Shown: piece by piece, positions 1 to 8,468 of the stretch
Numbering within the stretch: the stretch's first letter is position 1
Layout of the letters: every line of letters starts with the position of its first letter
Assembly (NCBI RefSeq): GCF_001465595.2
Contig: NZ_CP013481.2
Coordinates: 1,240,001 to 1,304,000 of the forward strand
DNA: 64,000 bases
From: Pandoraea apista
Lineage (GTDB): Bacteria; Pseudomonadota; Gammaproteobacteria; Burkholderiales; Burkholderiaceae
Direction: 5' to 3'
Notes under the pieces: model-generated
What the model was told of the DNA's origin: nothing
The model's input: only the letters and a program-made list of their open reading frames with translations
Databases searched by the model: none
Position numbers and translations under genes: made by a program

Positions 1-1087
1 CGTCGTGGCCTACGATACGCACCGCCACGCCGGGAATTGGCGGGCCGACGGCGCAATCGTCGCGCGGTGCATCGAGCAGCGTTTGCGAGACGGTCGGGCT
101 GCTCTCCGTCAGTCCGTAGCCGTTGTGGATCGGCAGTCCGTAGAACGCTTCGACACGGGCCTTGAGCGCGGCGTCGAGCGGCGAGCCTCCCGAGTAGACG
201 AACCGAAGACGCGGCGCGACGAGCGTTGCCCCGTGCGTTGCGACGTAAGCCATCAGGCGCGCGTGCATGGCAGGCACGCCTTGCAGGATCGTCAGCCCGT
301 CGTGGGCGAGCGAATCGAGCACGGCCTCGGGGGTGAAGCGCGCGGCGAGTCGCAGCGTGGCGCCGGCATACAGCGTTCCGAGGCACACCGACGTCAGGCC
401 GTAGACGTGAGAGATCGGCAGGACACCGTAGGCGATATCGTCGGCACCGACATGGCGCAGCGTGCTGGAGACTGCCGCAATGAACATCAGATTGCGATGC
501 GAGAGCTGAACGCCTTTGGGCGTGCCAGTCGTGCCGGTGGTGTAGATGAGCGCCGCGCATTGCGCCGCCGGATCGGTCTGCACGGGTTCGGCGAGACTGC
601 CGGGATCGATGTCGGACGCCGCAATGGCCCCCAGCGCAAGTTCGGTCCAGACAACTTTGGCGGCGTCTGCACGCGCATGGGCGGCGGCGTCGGGCGAGGT
701 GTCGACCGTGTAGATCGTGCAGCGTGGCCGTGCATGGTCGCGGATAACGCCCAACTCCGTTGGCGAGAGCCGCGCGTTGCACAGCAGCGGCCAGGCGTCG
801 AGCGACGCCGCGGCGAGCAGCAGCACCACATAGGCGATGCCGTTCTCGCCCACGATCATCACGCGGTCGCCCCCTCGCACGCCATGCGTGCGCAGGCGCT
901 CGGCGCAGGCGGAGACGGCACCGGCCAGCTCGCCATAGGTCAGACGGCGGAAATCGTCGATCAGCGCGATGCGGGCGGGCGTTTGCGCGGCAATACGCGC
1001 GGGCAGGGTGTCGATGCGTGCGGGCAGATTCGCCAGCAAGGTGGCGGCGAAAGTGTCCGTGCGAGAAGTATCGGTAGGGGAAGACAT
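1..1087 (-). CDS. AMP-dependent acyl-CoA synthetase/ligase, 3' end outside window
   Basis: Reads leftwards from an ATG at 1087 and runs off the window edge, so only the first 362 codons are visible. The translation is a class I adenylate-forming enzyme, a family that activates a carboxylic acid as acyl-AMP and usually passes it to CoA. The nucleotide-binding P-loop appears as LIYTTGTTGTPKGV at about residue 180, followed by an SHVYGL segment and the adenine-site motif NGYGLTESSP at about residue 320. The C-terminal hinge and catalytic lysine lie beyond the edge. Substrate cannot be told from sequence. It diverges from ybaK, and a TACAAT hexamer ends six bases before the start codon with no Shine-Dalgarno, suggesting a leaderless transcript. 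Family assignment is firm; specificity is unknown. Confidence 0.85.
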   Translation of the reverse strand, partial: MSSPTDTSRTDTFAATLLANLPARIDTLPARIAAQTPARIALIDDFRRLTYGELAGAVSACAERLRTHGVRGGDRVMIVGENGIAYVVLLLAAASLDAWPLLCNARLSPTELGVIRDHARPRCTIYTVDTSPDAAAHARADAAKVVWTELALGAIAASDIDPGSLAEPVQTDPAAQCAALIYTTGTTGTPKGVQLSHRNLMFIAAVSSTLRHVGADDIAYGVLPISHVYGLTSVCLGTLYAGATLRLAARFTPEAVLDSLAHDGLTILQGVPAMHARLMAYVATHGATLVAPRLRFVYSGGSPLDAALKARVEAFYGLPIHNGYGLTESSPTVSQTLLDAPRDDCAVGPPIPGVAVRIVGHD

Positions 1088-1184
1088 GGCCGCATTGTAA
1101 TGCGCGCGCCGTTCAAAGGCAGCCGACTGGCGTGCCGGTGCGGCCCGGCGCGCATTCCGGGACCGCAGCGCAGGGGTGTTTCAT

Positions 1185-1190
1185 TACAAT
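1185..1190 (+). promoter_or_regulatory. -10-like element for ybaK
   Basis: TACAAT lies eight bases before the ybaK ATG. A start site seven or so bases downstream of it would fall at or just before the initiation codon, and no ribosome binding site is present. No clear -35 element is visible. A mirror-image TACAAT on the minus strand (1099-1094) stands six bases before the divergent ligase gene. Confidence 0.4.
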
Positions 1191-1198
1191 AGGCGCCC

Positions 1199-1693
1199 AT
1201 GAGCAAGTCCAAACACGTCTCGGAAACGCCGGCCACGCAGTTTCTGAAGCAAAAGAAAGTGGCCTTTACGGAACATGTCTACGAGTACGTCGATCATGGC
1301 GGCACCGGCGAATCGGCACGCCAGTTGGGCGTAGACGAGCATGCCGTCGTCAAGACCCTCGTTATGGAAGACGAAAAGGCCCGGCCGTTGATCGTGCTCA
1401 TGCACGGCGACCGGACCGTCTCGACGAAGAATCTGGCGCGTCAGATCGGCGCCAAGCGCGTGGAGCCCTGCAAGCCGGAGGTCGCCCAGCGTCACTCCGG
1501 CTATATGGTGGGCGGCACGTCGCCGTTCGGCACCAAACGGGCGATGACGGTGTATGTCGAGGCGTCGATTCTCGATCTGCCGCAGATTTTCATCAATGGC
1601 GGCCGGCGCGGCTACCTCATCGGCATCGCCCCGTCCGTACTGCTCAATACGTTGGCGGCCAAGCCGGTGTCGTGCGCATTGAGCGACGAGTAA
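1199..1693 (+). CDS. ybaK: Cys-tRNA(Pro)/Cys-tRNA(Cys) deacylase YbaK/EbsC family
   Basis: A 164-residue single-domain YbaK/ProX-like protein. The family hydrolyses Cys-tRNA(Pro) made in error by prolyl-tRNA synthetase, acting in trans in the cytoplasm. Visible family signatures are the N-terminal ATQFLKQKKVAFTEHVY segment, the VVKTLV strand with the conserved lysine, and the glycine-rich YMVGGTSPFGTK loop at about residue 101. The C-terminal INGGRRGYLIGI segment is also typical. Length matches the family (about 160). There is no Shine-Dalgarno before the ATG; a TACAAT element lies eight bases upstream, consistent with a leaderless mRNA divergent from the acyl-CoA ligase gene. Confidence 0.93.
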   Translation: MSKSKHVSETPATQFLKQKKVAFTEHVYEYVDHGGTGESARQLGVDEHAVVKTLVMEDEKARPLIVLMHGDRTVSTKNLARQIGAKRVEPCKPEVAQRHSGYMVGGTSPFGTKRAMTVYVEASILDLPQIFINGGRRGYLIGIAPSVLLNTLAAKPVSCALSDE

Positions 1694-1843
1694 CACCCGT
1701 CATCCCACCGGTCGAATGGCCGCTTGCCCGGCACTTTGCGCCCCGGCGCAACCCCGTGTTTGCCAGAATGGGGTGACCGGGCCGCTCAAGTAGAATGGCG
1801 GCCAACGCAAATCCTGCTCATCAACGAAGTTCTTGGGAAGTTC

Positions 1844-2446
1844 ATGGCCACACTGGTTTTTATCGTTCTCGCGTATCTGATCGGCTCGGTGCCGTTTGCG
1901 GTGATTGTCAGCCGTACGATGGGGCTTGCCGATCCACGCAGCTATGGCTCGGGTAATCCGGGCGCCACGAACGTGCTGCGCTCCGGCAACAAGAAGGCCG
2001 CCGTGCTCACGCTGATTGGCGACGCCTTCAAGGGCTGGTTCGCGGTATTCCTGGCAGAACGCTTTGCCGACGCCTGGGGCGTGGGCGACTTCGGGCTGGC
2101 GGCCGTGGCGCTCGCGGTCTTCGTCGGCCATCTGTACCCGATCTTCCTGCGCTTCAAGGGCGGGAAGGGCGTGGCGACGGCGGCCGGCGTGCTGCTCGCC
2201 ATCGATCCGATTCTGGGGCTGGCCGTGCTCGCCACGTGGCTCATCATCGCGATCTTCTTCCGCTATTCGTCGCTTGCGGCATTGGTGGCTGCGGTGTTCG
2301 CGCCGCTTTACTACGTGTTCATGTTCGGCTTTGGTTTTTATGCGCCGGCGGTGATCGTCATGGCGATTCTGCTGATCTACCGGCATCGCGCGAACATCGG
2401 CAAGCTGATTGCCGGCAAGGAAAGCCGCATCGGGCAGAAGAAGTAA
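1844..2446 (+). CDS. plsY: Glycerol-3-phosphate acyltransferase PlsY
   Basis: PlsY is the inner-membrane enzyme that transfers the acyl group from acyl-phosphate to glycerol-3-phosphate, making lysophosphatidate in phospholipid synthesis. The 200-residue translation has five hydrophobic spans and the three family motifs: [12 protein letters not shown] (about residue 36), the [18 protein letters not shown] loop (about residue 92), and the C-terminal [12 protein letters not shown] chose the ATG at 1844 because the protein then begins directly with the first membrane span ([15 protein letters not shown]); an in-frame ATG 120 bases upstream would add non-homologous sequence. TAGAAT at 1791-1796 is a possible -10. 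A bidirectional terminator follows. Confidence 0.95.
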   Translation: MATLVFIVLAYLIGSVPFAVIVSRTMGLADPRSYGSGNPGATNVLRSGNKKAAVLTLIGDAFKGWFAVFLAERFADAWGVGDFGLAAVALAVFVGHLYPIFLRFKGGKGVATAAGVLLAIDPILGLAVLATWLIIAIFFRYSSLAALVAAVFAPLYYVFMFGFGFYAPAVIVMAILLIYRHRANIGKLIAGKESRIGQKK

Positions 2447-2503
2447 GGCCCGGCCGGCAGCCATATCGGCCCGGTACGGGCCTGAGAGCCGGCGTCGGAA
2501 AAT

Positions 2504-2534
2504 AAAAAACCCGCAGCGAGTCTGCGGGTTTTTT
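2504..2534. terminator. Bidirectional intrinsic terminator between plsY and yajQ
   Basis: Inverted repeat AACCCGCAG / CTGCGGGTT with a short loop, flanked by an A-run on the left and a T-run on the right, so it can terminate plsY on plus and yajQ on minus. Confidence 0.9.
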
Positions 2535-2550
2535 GTGCCTGCCGCGCGTA

Positions 2551-3036
2551 TCAGTCGCGGAAGTTGTTGAAGTCGAGCGGGGTGTCGGTCACATCCTTAC
2601 GCAGCAGCGCCATGGCGCTTTGCAGATCGTCGCGCTTCGCGCCCGAGACGCGAACGCTGTCGCCCTGAATGCTCGCCTGCACCTTCATCTTGCTGTCTTT
2701 GATCAGACGCACGATCTTCTTGGCCAGATCGCCTTCGACACCCTTCTTCACCTTGACGACCTGCTTGACCTTGTCTCCGCTGATCTTCTCGACCTTGCCG
2801 TAGTCAAGGAAACGCACGTCCACGTTGCGCTTGGCCATCTTGCTGACGAGTACCTGCGTGACTTGTTCGAGCTTGAAGTTATCGTCGGCGAAAAGTGTGA
2901 GTTCCTGATCCTTGTGCTCGACACGCGAGTCCGATCCCTTGAAGTCGAATCGCGTCGAGATTTCCTTGTTGGCCTGCTCGATGGCGTTCTTGACCTCTAC
3001 CATGTTGGCTTCGCTAACCACGTCAAACGATGGCAT
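2551..3036 (-). CDS. yajQ: YajQ family nucleotide-binding protein
   Basis: 161 residues beginning [19 protein letters not shown], the characteristic YajQ N-terminus. The family folds as two tandem RNP-like domains and binds nucleotides; in Xanthomonas a member acts as a cyclic-di-GMP effector, and other members bind tRNA or GTP. The [13 protein letters not shown] and [24 protein letters not shown] segments are diagnostic. A clean AGGAG precedes the ATG at 3036, which rules out the longer frame that extends upstream. Standalone gene, convergent with plsY. The cellular role in this organism cannot be read from sequence. Confidence 0.93.
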   Translation of the reverse strand: MPSFDVVSEANMVEVKNAIEQANKEISTRFDFKGSDSRVEHKDQELTLFADDNFKLEQVTQVLVSKMAKRNVDVRFLDYGKVEKISGDKVKQVVKVKKGVEGDLAKKIVRLIKDSKMKVQASIQGDSVRVSGAKRDDLQSAMALLRKDVTDTPLDFNNFRD

Positions 3037-3159
3037 CTGGCTCTCCTGAAATGCAAAGGGTTCGTGAAAATGGCACGCCGGGCGTGCCGGGGTGATTCGG
3101 CGGCGGTGGCGCGTTCGTCCGGGGCTACCGAACGGCGCGGAGTACGGCCGCGCGGCCGG

Positions 3160-3165
3160 TATAAT
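3160..3165 (+). promoter_or_regulatory. Probable -10 element for murB
   Basis: Consensus TATAAT in the yajQ-murB divergent gap, about 105 bases before the murB start. No strong -35 match is visible at the right spacing. Confidence 0.4.
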
Positions 3166-3269
3166 GATGCGCAAAATTCTTTCGCCCGACATTGTAATTC
3201 AGCCGTCGGTCCCGCGTCCCTTCCAGACGACGCCCGGCACGGCGGCGCCCACTGACTTCTCCCTATTCC

Positions 3270-4286
3270 ATGCTCCAGTTGCAACGCAACGTCAGTCTAC
3301 GCGACCTCAATACCTTCGGCCTGCCGGCGACGGCACGCTTCGTCGTGACGATCGACAGCGAGGCGGCACTGATCGAGGCGCTCGCCATGCCGGCGCTGGC
3401 AGGATTGCCGCGTCTGGTGCTCGGTGGCGGAAGCAATGTAGTGCTCACGCGTGACTTCGACGGCGTTGTGTTTCGCATGGCCATTCGCGGGCGCGAGCGG
3501 CTTGCCGACGATGCCCACGCCCGCTACGTGCGAGGCGGTGCGGGCGAGGTCTGGCACGATTTCGTCGACTGGACACTGACGCAGGACTGTCCCGGTCTGG
3601 AGAACCTCGCGCTGATTCCGGGTACGCTTGGTGCGGCGCCGATTCAGAACATCGGGGCCTACGGGCTGGAACTGGCCGAACGCTTCGCCGAAGTGCGGGC
3701 GCTCGATACGGCCACGGGCTCGTTCGTCACGCTCACCCGTGAGGCTTGCGCGTTCGGCTATCGCGATTCGCTGTTCAAGCGTGAGCCGGGGCGTTACATC
3801 ATCGTTGCCGTCACGTTACGCCTGCCGCAGCCTTGGCAGCCTGTTACCGGCTACGCCGACGTGTCGCGTACGCTCGCTGAGGCGGGCATCGATCGGCCGG
3901 ACGCCCGGCAGATCTTCGACGCGGTGGCGGACATTCGCCGTCGCAAACTGCCCGATCCGCTCGAACTCGGCAACGCGGGGAGTTTCTTCAAGAATCCCGT
4001 GGTGGACGGCGCAACGTTTAACGCGCTGCGCGAGCGCTTTCCGCAGACGGTCGGTTACGCCCAGCCGGACGGCTCGTGGAAGGTCGCGGCCGGCTGGTTG
4101 ATCGACCAATGCGGGTGGCGCGGCAAGTCGCTCGGCCAGGCGGGCGTGCATGAACGTCAGGCGCTGGTGTTGGTGAATCGCGGCGGTGCGAGCGGTGCCG
4201 ATATCGTGGCGCTCGCGCGCGCCGTGCAAGCCAGCGTGCAGGCGCGCTTCGGCGTGACGCTCGAACCCGAACCGCTTATGCTTTGA
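3270..4286 (+). CDS. murB: UDP-N-acetylenolpyruvoylglucosamine reductase MurB
   Basis: MurB reduces UDP-GlcNAc-enolpyruvate to UDP-MurNAc with NADPH and FAD in the cytoplasm, the second committed step of peptidoglycan synthesis. The 338-residue protein has the FAD-binding segment [12 protein letters not shown] (about residue 49), the [23 protein letters not shown] stretch here split by position (about residues 111-133), the proton-donor serine in AGSFFKNP (about residue 237) and a C-terminal glutamate near EPEPL. It is the E. coli-like type I form by length and the GYADV insertion. The last 11 bases overlap the 3' end of the convergent patatin gene. Confidence 0.96.
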   Translation: MLQLQRNVSLRDLNTFGLPATARFVVTIDSEAALIEALAMPALAGLPRLVLGGGSNVVLTRDFDGVVFRMAIRGRERLADDAHARYVRGGAGEVWHDFVDWTLTQDCPGLENLALIPGTLGAAPIQNIGAYGLELAERFAEVRALDTATGSFVTLTREACAFGYRDSLFKREPGRYIIVAVTLRLPQPWQPVTGYADVSRTLAEAGIDRPDARQIFDAVADIRRRKLPDPLELGNAGSFFKNPVVDGATFNALRERFPQTVGYAQPDGSWKVAAGWLIDQCGWRGKSLGQAGVHERQALVLVNRGGASGADIVALARAVQASVQARFGVTLEPEPLML

Positions 4287-5709
4287 TTGCGGTGGCGTCG
4301 GGGAGCCGCTGCAAGTAGTCGCGTCGCAGGTCGACGGTGGAGCGCACGCCGACGTCTGCGAAATGGGCGTCCAGCCATCGGCTCGCCGCGTCGCGGCCAC
4401 GGTCTCGCAGCGTTGTGAGGAAATTCCAGTCGGTGACGAATTTCGTCGACGAGGACAAGTCGTATAGCTCCTTGTCCGCACGAATCGAGTGAATCAGCGG
4501 GTACTTCAGGCGTTTGCGAAACTCCGGCTTGAGCCAGCCCTCGTCGAGCAGTTTATGCACGAACGAGATGGCGCGGAATTCACGCTGCAGCGACGCGTTG
4601 AATGTGATTTCATTCACGCGGTTCATGATCTGCCCCGGCAATACCGGCTTTTCCTTGCGCTCGATCGGGTTGATGTGAACGATCAGAATGTCGCTCGTGA
4701 GCGTTTCGTAATAGAACGGATAAAGCGCAGGGTTACCCAGATACCCGCCGTCCCAGTAGAAGTCCTCGTCGATCTTCACCGGTTTGAACAGCCACGGCAG
4801 ACAGGCCGACGCCATTGCCACGTCGAGCGTGATTTCGTGCGTGCGGAAGATGCGGATGTTGCCCGTACGGATATTGGTTGCCGATACGAACAGGTGCGTT
4901 GCCGTGCTCTCGCGCAGGCGCTCGAAATCGACCTGCGCTTCGAGTACGGTACGCAGCGGGTTGATCTCGGCCGTCGGCTGCGAGAACGGCATCATCCATT
5001 GCTGCATGCTCTGCATCCAGTCATGCCAGACCGGATACTCGGTCGGACGGCCGTTGAGCCAACTGAAGACCGTCTGCGCCCACGCCGTGGCCGACGAACC
5101 CGCCTGGGACACGCCGAGCCAGAAGCTGTGCAGGGATTCACGCGCTTTCTCGCGCGGATCGACGCCCGGGCGGTCGAGCAGGCCGTGTGCGAGCACCACG
5201 GCGTTCATCGTTCCGGCTGAGGCACCACTGATGCCTTCGAACTCAAGGCGTCCGTCTTCGAGCAATTTGTCGAGCACTCCCCACGTGTACGCGCCATGCG
5301 CGCCACCACCTTGCAGACCGAGATCGATGCCTTTTCGCTTCGCATCGCCACGGCGATTGCGTGCGGATTTCGTGGCTTTGCCGGAAGCGGGTGGGCGAGT
5401 GTCTTCGGAGGACGCTGTGCTGCCTTTGGCGGCAACGGTGTCGTCGGCGTTGGCGTCGGTGCGTTTGCGGGCGCGAGGTGTGGTGGTTTTTCCCGATGCC
5501 TTGCCGGATTTCGCGGGCCGGGTGAGGCCGTCGGGGGGGAGCAGTGGTACGTCCGTTGGCTCGAGATCCGTACTTGAGCCGTTTTCCTGCGCGGCGTCGG
5601 CGTCGGACGCCATTAGTGAGCGCTGGAGGGTGGCCCGCTCGTCGGCAGGCGTTGCAGAAGGGATGTCACCGGCAGCATCGCCGGCAGATTCGGGGGGCAG
5701 ACGCGACAT
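4276..5709 (-). CDS. Patatin-like phospholipase with long basic N-terminal extension
   Basis: 477 residues. The C-terminal two thirds is a patatin domain with a Ser-Asp dyad: oxyanion loop [14 protein letters not shown] (about residue 133), nucleophile elbow [13 protein letters not shown] (about residue 160) and the [13 protein letters not shown] aspartate motif (about residue 315). Patatins hydrolyse acyl esters of lipids; some relatives act on polyhydroxyalkanoate, which cannot be decided here. Residues 1 to about 125 are low-complexity, rich in Ala, Thr, Lys, Arg and Pro, with no signal peptide, so the protein is probably cytoplasmic. The start at 5709 gives the full extension; a shorter start within it is possible. 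Ends convergently inside murB. Confidence 0.88.
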   Translation of the reverse strand: MSRLPPESAGDAAGDIPSATPADERATLQRSLMASDADAAQENGSSTDLEPTDVPLLPPDGLTRPAKSGKASGKTTTPRARKRTDANADDTVAAKGSTASSEDTRPPASGKATKSARNRRGDAKRKGIDLGLQGGGAHGAYTWGVLDKLLEDGRLEFEGISGASAGTMNAVVLAHGLLDRPGVDPREKARESLHSFWLGVSQAGSSATAWAQTVFSWLNGRPTEYPVWHDWMQSMQQWMMPFSQPTAEINPLRTVLEAQVDFERLRESTATHLFVSATNIRTGNIRIFRTHEITLDVAMASACLPWLFKPVKIDEDFYWDGGYLGNPALYPFYYETLTSDILIVHINPIERKEKPVLPGQIMNRVNEITFNASLQREFRAISFVHKLLDEGWLKPEFRKRLKYPLIHSIRADKELYDLSSSTKFVTDWNFLTTLRDRGRDAASRWLDAHFADVGVRSTVDLRRDYLQRLPDATAIKA

Positions 5710-5796
5710 AGTGAGTAGCGGCGCCGGGCCGCGCTGAACCGGCCGAGAGGGCGATGGCGCGGGAGATACCGCGCCGTCGCGATGCAGGCCAGTCGG

Positions 5797-6120
5797 TTAG
5801 CCGTAGTGGCAGACGTAATCGAGCGTCTCGACGACCTCGATATCGAACTTGCTATTGCCCGGCACGGAGAACTGCTGACCGGCGGCATATTCTTGCCATT
5901 CGGTCTGATCCGCCAGGCGGATGCGGCAACGGCCGCCGGTGACTTCCATGATTTCCGGTGCATCGGTACCGAACTGAAGCGTGGCCGGGAAGATCACGCC
6001 CAGTGTCTTGCGCGTGCCGTCCGGGAACAGCACGGTGTGCGAAACACACTTGCCGTCGAAATAGGTGTTGGCGCGCTTGATTACGGAAACGTTGTCGAAC
6101 TGCGTTGCGTTTTGCGTCAT
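5797..6120 (-). CDS. ppnP: Pyrimidine/purine nucleoside phosphorylase PpnP
   Basis: 107 residues of the DUF1255 cupin family (YaiE/PpnP). The E. coli member phosphorolyses a broad range of nucleosides to free base and ribose-1-phosphate. The small beta-barrel is evident: [18 protein letters not shown] near the start, [14 protein letters not shown], the [12 protein letters not shown] strand, and the C-terminal [16 protein letters not shown], which is highly typical. Length is slightly above the usual 94-105. Transcribed alone, with the patatin gene downstream on the same strand 87 bases away. Confidence 0.9.
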   Translation of the reverse strand: MTQNATQFDNVSVIKRANTYFDGKCVSHTVLFPDGTRKTLGVIFPATLQFGTDAPEIMEVTGGRCRIRLADQTEWQEYAAGQQFSVPGNSKFDIEVVETLDYVCHYG

Positions 6121-6532
6121 GACCGAATGCGGTGTCGAATGCGATGGAAAGTCGCGATGGAAGGTCGATATGCCCGCCCCTGACAGGGCCGGCGTGAATT
6201 CATGCTAGCACGTTTCGGGCGTCCACCCAGAGCACTTTTGTGCGATGCACAACGAATTTGCCCCGATATGGTGCAAATTGCGAAATGTTCTGACGGACGA
6301 TCCGAACTGCGGCGTGCCGCTATGAAACGCGCGTCAATGAGCGACGGCGGCGCGTCAGCGATGATAGCGGAACGTTGATCGCGGTGGGCGACCGCAGTGT
6401 CGAGGGGAGCTGGGGGAGCTAGGGGAGTCGGCGGAGCAGGAAGGGCGAAGCAGGTACGGCGCGAGAGGTGCCGCCCGGGACGACGTTGCGCTTGGCGCTT
6501 GACGTTGCCCGGGCGTGGCTGAGCTTGCGGTA
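6121..6532. other. Intergenic gap argF-ppnP, nothing recognised
   Basis: 412 bases between two minus-strand genes. It holds purine-rich short repeats (GGGGAGCT-like units near 6405-6445) and two AACGTC direct repeats near 6482-6505, but no convincing terminator, promoter, RNA gene or coding frame with family resemblance. Confidence 0.4.
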
Positions 6533-7459
6533 TTACACGCGGCCCAGCATCAGGTACTCCATGAGCGCCTTTTGCACATGCAGACGGTTCTCGGCTTCGT
6601 CCCAGACGACGCTTTGCGCGCCATCGATCACATCTGCCGAGACTTCCTCGCCGCGGTGAGCGGGCAGGCAGTGCATGAACAGGGCGTCGGCCTTGGCTTG
6701 TTGCATCAGGTCGGCGTTCACACACCATTGAGCGAAAGCGGCCTTACGCGCTTCGTTTTCCGCTTCGTAACCCATGCTTGTCCACACGTCGGTCGACACG
6801 AGATCGGCGCCTTTGCAGGCCTCGCGCGGATCGTCAAACTCACGCACGAACGGGCGGCTCGATTCGGCCACCATTGCCTGATCGAGGCGGTAGCCTGGCG
6901 GTGTCGAGATGTGGAACTGGAAGCCGAAAATCTCGGCGGCCTGAATCCACGTGTACGACATGTTGTTCGCGTCGCCGATCCACGTCACGGTCTTGCCCTT
7001 GATCGGGCCGCGATGCTCGTAGTAGGTGAAGATGTCGGCCAGCACCTGACAGGGGTGGTACTCGTTGGTCAGGCCATTGATCACAGGCACGCGCGAGTGT
7101 TGCGCGAAGCGCTCGATGATCTCCTGACCGAACGTGCGGATCATGATGATGTCGGTCATGCGCGAGATGACCTGAGCGGCATCCTCGATCGGCTCGCCGC
7201 GGCCGAGCTGCGTGTCGCGCGTGTTCAGGAACACGGCGTGGCCGCCCAATTGGTGAATCCCGGCTTCGAACGACAGACGCGTGCGAGTCGAGCTTTTCTC
7301 GAAAATCATCGCAAGCGTGCGGTCGTGCAGCGGATGGTAGGTCTCGTAGTTCTTGAATTTCTTCTTGAGGATGCGGGTACGTTCGAGCACGTAGTCGTAC
7401 TCGTCGAGCGTCAGATCCGAGAACTGCAGGTAATGCTTGATGGGTTTGGCGGTGGTCAT
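6533..7459 (-). CDS. argF: Ornithine carbamoyltransferase
   Basis: 308 residues. The enzyme condenses carbamoyl phosphate with ornithine to citrulline in arginine biosynthesis. The carbamoyl-phosphate motif SSTRTRLSFE lies at about residue 55, the ornithine-side HPCQVLADI at about residue 135, DVWTSMG at about residue 228, and the catalytic-cysteine motif FMHCLPAHRGEEV at about residue 265. Length fits the anabolic ArgF type. No Shine-Dalgarno is obvious before the ATG. It diverges from the DUF3579 gene, an arrangement I recognise from other Burkholderiales. Confidence 0.95.
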   Translation of the reverse strand: MTTAKPIKHYLQFSDLTLDEYDYVLERTRILKKKFKNYETYHPLHDRTLAMIFEKSSTRTRLSFEAGIHQLGGHAVFLNTRDTQLGRGEPIEDAAQVISRMTDIIMIRTFGQEIIERFAQHSRVPVINGLTNEYHPCQVLADIFTYYEHRGPIKGKTVTWIGDANNMSYTWIQAAEIFGFQFHISTPPGYRLDQAMVAESSRPFVREFDDPREACKGADLVSTDVWTSMGYEAENEARKAAFAQWCVNADLMQQAKADALFMHCLPAHRGEEVSADVIDGAQSVVWDEAENRLHVQKALMEYLMLGRV

Positions 7460-7811
7460 TTGGATGTTCTGCTGGAGGCCGATATCGCGGGAATTCCACG
7501 GGAACTCGCTCGCTTACGGCACGACGAACAAGCCTTGAGGCCTGTCCCCCGGTCAGGCTCGTGAAGGTGTTCTACCGGTTGCTGGCTTCAGGGGAACAGG
7601 TCCTAGTCTACCAAATCGTTTCGGCGTCACATGAAAAGCGTATGATCGAGCCCGCTGCTGCACAGCCGGAAATGGCTGGCAAGACCGAAAAAAACATCTG
7701 CAGCAATGGAGGGGGACGGGTTTGAGTCTTATATAAGATATAATACTGTCTCTGTCGGCTGCGCTACCCGCGGTATGGCCGTCCAGGTGTTTTTTGAGGT
7801 GATTGAGCGAT
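7460..7811. other. Divergent control region argF / DUF3579 gene
   Basis: 352 bases. The right half contains the TCTTATATAAGA palindrome directly followed by a TATAAT element, described separately. The left half, nearest argF, shows no clear -10/-35 pair. Confidence 0.5.
7727..7744 (+). promoter_or_regulatory. TCTTATATAAGA palindrome abutting a TATAAT -10
   Basis: A perfect 12-base palindrome at 7727-7738 is immediately followed by TATAAT at 7739-7744, reading towards the DUF3579 gene. The palindrome occupies the promoter spacer, as an operator or activator site would. The same 12-mer occurs before icd at 23586-23597. Confidence 0.6.
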
Positions 7812-8126
7812 ATGACCGACCAGGTTTCCGCGCGCGAGTATTTCATCCAGGGGCTCACCCGGGGTGGCAAGAAGTTCCGGCCGAGCGATTGGGCCGAACG
7901 TCTGTGCGGCGCCGTGTCGTTCTGCGGCCGGAGCGATACCGGCCCGAACGCATACATGCAGTACTCCCCCTATGTGCGCCCGATTATGGTAGGGGACATC
8001 AAGTGCGTCGTGGTTGACGAGCGACTGCGCGACATCGAGCCGATGGCTTTCGATTTCGTGATGAATTTTGCCCGCGACAACGATTTGCAGTTGACCGAAG
8101 CCTGCTTCGTCCCCGACGTCAAGTAA
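7812..8126 (+). CDS. DUF3579 domain protein
   Basis: 104 residues from the ATG at 7812. I recognise the betaproteobacterial DUF3579 family by the segments REYFIQGLT, GKKFRPSDWAERLCG and YSPYVRPI; no function is known for it. The protein is small and soluble, with no membrane span or signal peptide. A TTG three codons upstream could also be the start: GAGG at 7796-7799 is too close to the TTG and rather far from the ATG, so the choice is open. Expression is likely governed by the palindrome and TATAAT element at 7727-7744. Two GC-rich hairpins follow the stop. Confidence 0.85.
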   Translation: MTDQVSAREYFIQGLTRGGKKFRPSDWAERLCGAVSFCGRSDTGPNAYMQYSPYVRPIMVGDIKCVVVDERLRDIEPMAFDFVMNFARDNDLQLTEACFVPDVK

Positions 8127-8468
8127 TCCCCCTTGGCCGTTTTCGGCCAGACGTGAGTGCCGGGCCTTTGGCCCTGACTCACCGTCCATCGCTCGACCTC
8201 CTTTCGTACCTCTCCGAAGTTCCCCCCCCCAGCGTTTTTCCAGACTCGCGACTGTGTTGTTACGACACCACGTCACGTTGTTTAGACGCTGCGAATGCGT
8301 GTTCGCGATCGACCGCTGAGCCCCTCATGACAAGGGGTTCGAGGAAATGAGTGATTGCCTTGACGCTTATGTGAATACGCTTGCATCGGACGATCCCCTC
8401 TTGCTTCAAGCTGTTTCAGGCCGCGCGATGGCGTTGGCATAACCGCTCTAAATGAACTGAGGGAATCG
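8127..8468. other. Gap before the outer-membrane protein gene
   Basis: 342 bases. Besides the two hairpins it holds a run of nine cytosines at 8222-8230. No convincing promoter was found. A GAGGGAAT sequence just before 8469 is the ribosome binding site of the next gene. Confidence 0.4.
8134..8182. terminator. Two tandem hairpins after the DUF3579 gene
   Basis: TGGCCG-TTTT-CGGCCA at 8134-8149 is followed by GTGAGT...GGGCC-TTT-GGCCC...ACTCAC at 8153-8182. Neither is followed by a T-run, so this may be a weak or factor-assisted terminator rather than a standard intrinsic one. Confidence 0.45.

Noticed and set aside
5..1192. A 395-codon plus-strand frame at the left edge
   Set aside because: The minus strand encodes an acyl-CoA ligase with P-loop and adenine motifs; the plus frame is Arg/Gly-rich and unmatched.
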